Of a stretch of DNA of 7,633 bases, positions 7,158 through 7,633 are shown one piece after another; within the stretch, counting starts at the first letter, position 1, and each line of letters starts with the position of its first letter. Made by a program: the position numbers and the translations under genes. The notes under the pieces were generated by a model that saw only the letters and a program-made list of their open reading frames with translations, ran no database searches and had not been told where the DNA came from. Source of the stretch: Actinomycetes bacterium (GTDB taxonomy: Bacteria; Actinomycetota; Actinomycetes; Actinomycetales; Cellulomonadaceae); the NCBI GenBank assembly GCA_023462275.1, contig JAEWYD010000066.1:1-7633 (forward strand), read 5' to 3'.

Positions 7158-7633
7158 TCAGCCGATCTGCAGGACGGTGGCGCGCCAGGACCCGCGGTGG
7201 ACCTCCAGCCGCACCGCTGCCGCGCGCACGCGCTCGCCGTCGTGCACGACGGCCGACCCCTCCGCGACCTGCGGGCCGACCCGGCAGACCCGCACCCCAC
7301 GCACGACCACGGCGCGCGGCCTGCCCACCGGCGAGGGACGCGCGGCCCGCGAGAGCGCCTCGTATACCGCCGGGCTCACCCAGCGCGCGAGCTGCGTCAG
7401 CGGCCGACTGCTGCGCAGGGCCTCCACGGCCGCGACCACGACGGCGCCGCACAGGCGCTCCGGGTCCGGGAGCGGTCCGACGTCCGTCCCCTCCGCCGTC
7501 CCGCGGCCGGGCACCGCCCAGGCCGCCGCCGTCACGGGCGCGAGCAGGGACCGGGTCTCCGGGCGGGGGGTGACATCACCCGCGACGGGCGACGCGGCGG
7601 GCTCGGCCGCCGGTGGGAGGAGCAGGCGCGGAC
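7158..7633 (-). CDS. Rv3235 family protein (5' end outside window)
   Basis: A minus-strand gene ending at the TGA read at 7160-7158 and converging on secA. Residues such as PLTQLARWVSPAVYEALSRAA, followed by a beta-rich C-terminal half (ending RATVLQIG), match the small Rv3235 family, conserved in actinobacteria near secA and of unknown function. A GTG at 7535 would give a 125-residue protein. However, the frame stays open to the window edge and its upstream codons read PRLLLPPAAEPAAS, like the N-terminal segment of the family, so the real start is probably beyond 7633. No signal peptide, membrane span or catalytic motif is visible. The fold of the C-terminal half (strands with R/V alternation) suggests a small ligand- or protein-binding domain, but this is a guess. 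Confidence 0.8.
   Translation of the reverse strand, partial: PRLLLPPAAEPAASPVAGDVTPRPETRSLLAPVTAAAWAVPGRGTAEGTDVGPLPDPERLCGAVVVAAVEALRSSRPLTQLARWVSPAVYEALSRAARPSPVGRPRAVVVRGVRVCRVGPQVAEGSAVVHDGERVRAAAVRLEVHRGSWRATVLQIG

Noticed and set aside
7158..7535. Annotating the Rv3235-family gene as complete with its start at 7535
   Set aside because: The frame continues to the window edge with family-like N-terminal residues, so it is treated as partial.

Overview
The window is very GC-rich, with G or C in the third position of nearly every codon, and uses GTG starts freely. The genes are those of a high-GC Gram-positive bacterium. The cluster comF - hpf - secA, with an Rv3235-family gene converging on secA, is the conserved actinobacterial arrangement that normally lies downstream of mtrA-mtrB-lpqB. 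Codon use, the xylanase and the protein matches suggest a Micrococcales genome, perhaps Cellulomonadaceae, but that family-level placement is inference. This is chromosomal housekeeping DNA: I see no transposase, phage, tRNA, rRNA or CRISPR array.

Layout, left to right. (1) 1-330: the 3' end of comF, a phosphoribosyltransferase-fold protein, cut by the window edge. (2) 358-1653: a complete GH10 endo-xylanase-type glycoside hydrolase with no signal peptide. (3) 1654-1898: a 245-base gap with several perfect stem-loops and two similar operator-like dyads. (4) 1899-2546: hpf, the long-form ribosome hibernation factor, followed by a 16-bp perfect hairpin. (5) 2665-3894: a winged-helix protein of the YcaQ/AlkX DNA-glycosylase family. 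(6) 3895-4137: a 243-base gap with a 17-bp tandem repeat and a likely secA promoter. (7) 4138-7056: secA, the preprotein translocase ATPase, complete with its C-terminal zinc-binding motif. (8) 7057-7157: a convergent terminator region with an extraordinary G11-C17 homopolymer block. (9) 7158 to the right edge, minus strand: an Rv3235-family protein, 5' end outside the window.

How the genes relate: comF, hpf and secA are conserved neighbours without a single shared pathway (competence or phosphoribosyl chemistry, ribosome storage, protein export). The xylanase and the AlkX-like gene look like accessory genes placed inside the comF-hpf and hpf-secA intervals. Each brings its own spacing and leader, so the ancestral operon is probably broken into several transcription units here. 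I found no convincing new multi-gene system. The points most worth checking are the structured DNA between the genes, the unusual siting of the cytoplasmic xylanase, and the G/C homopolymer, which may partly be an assembly artefact.
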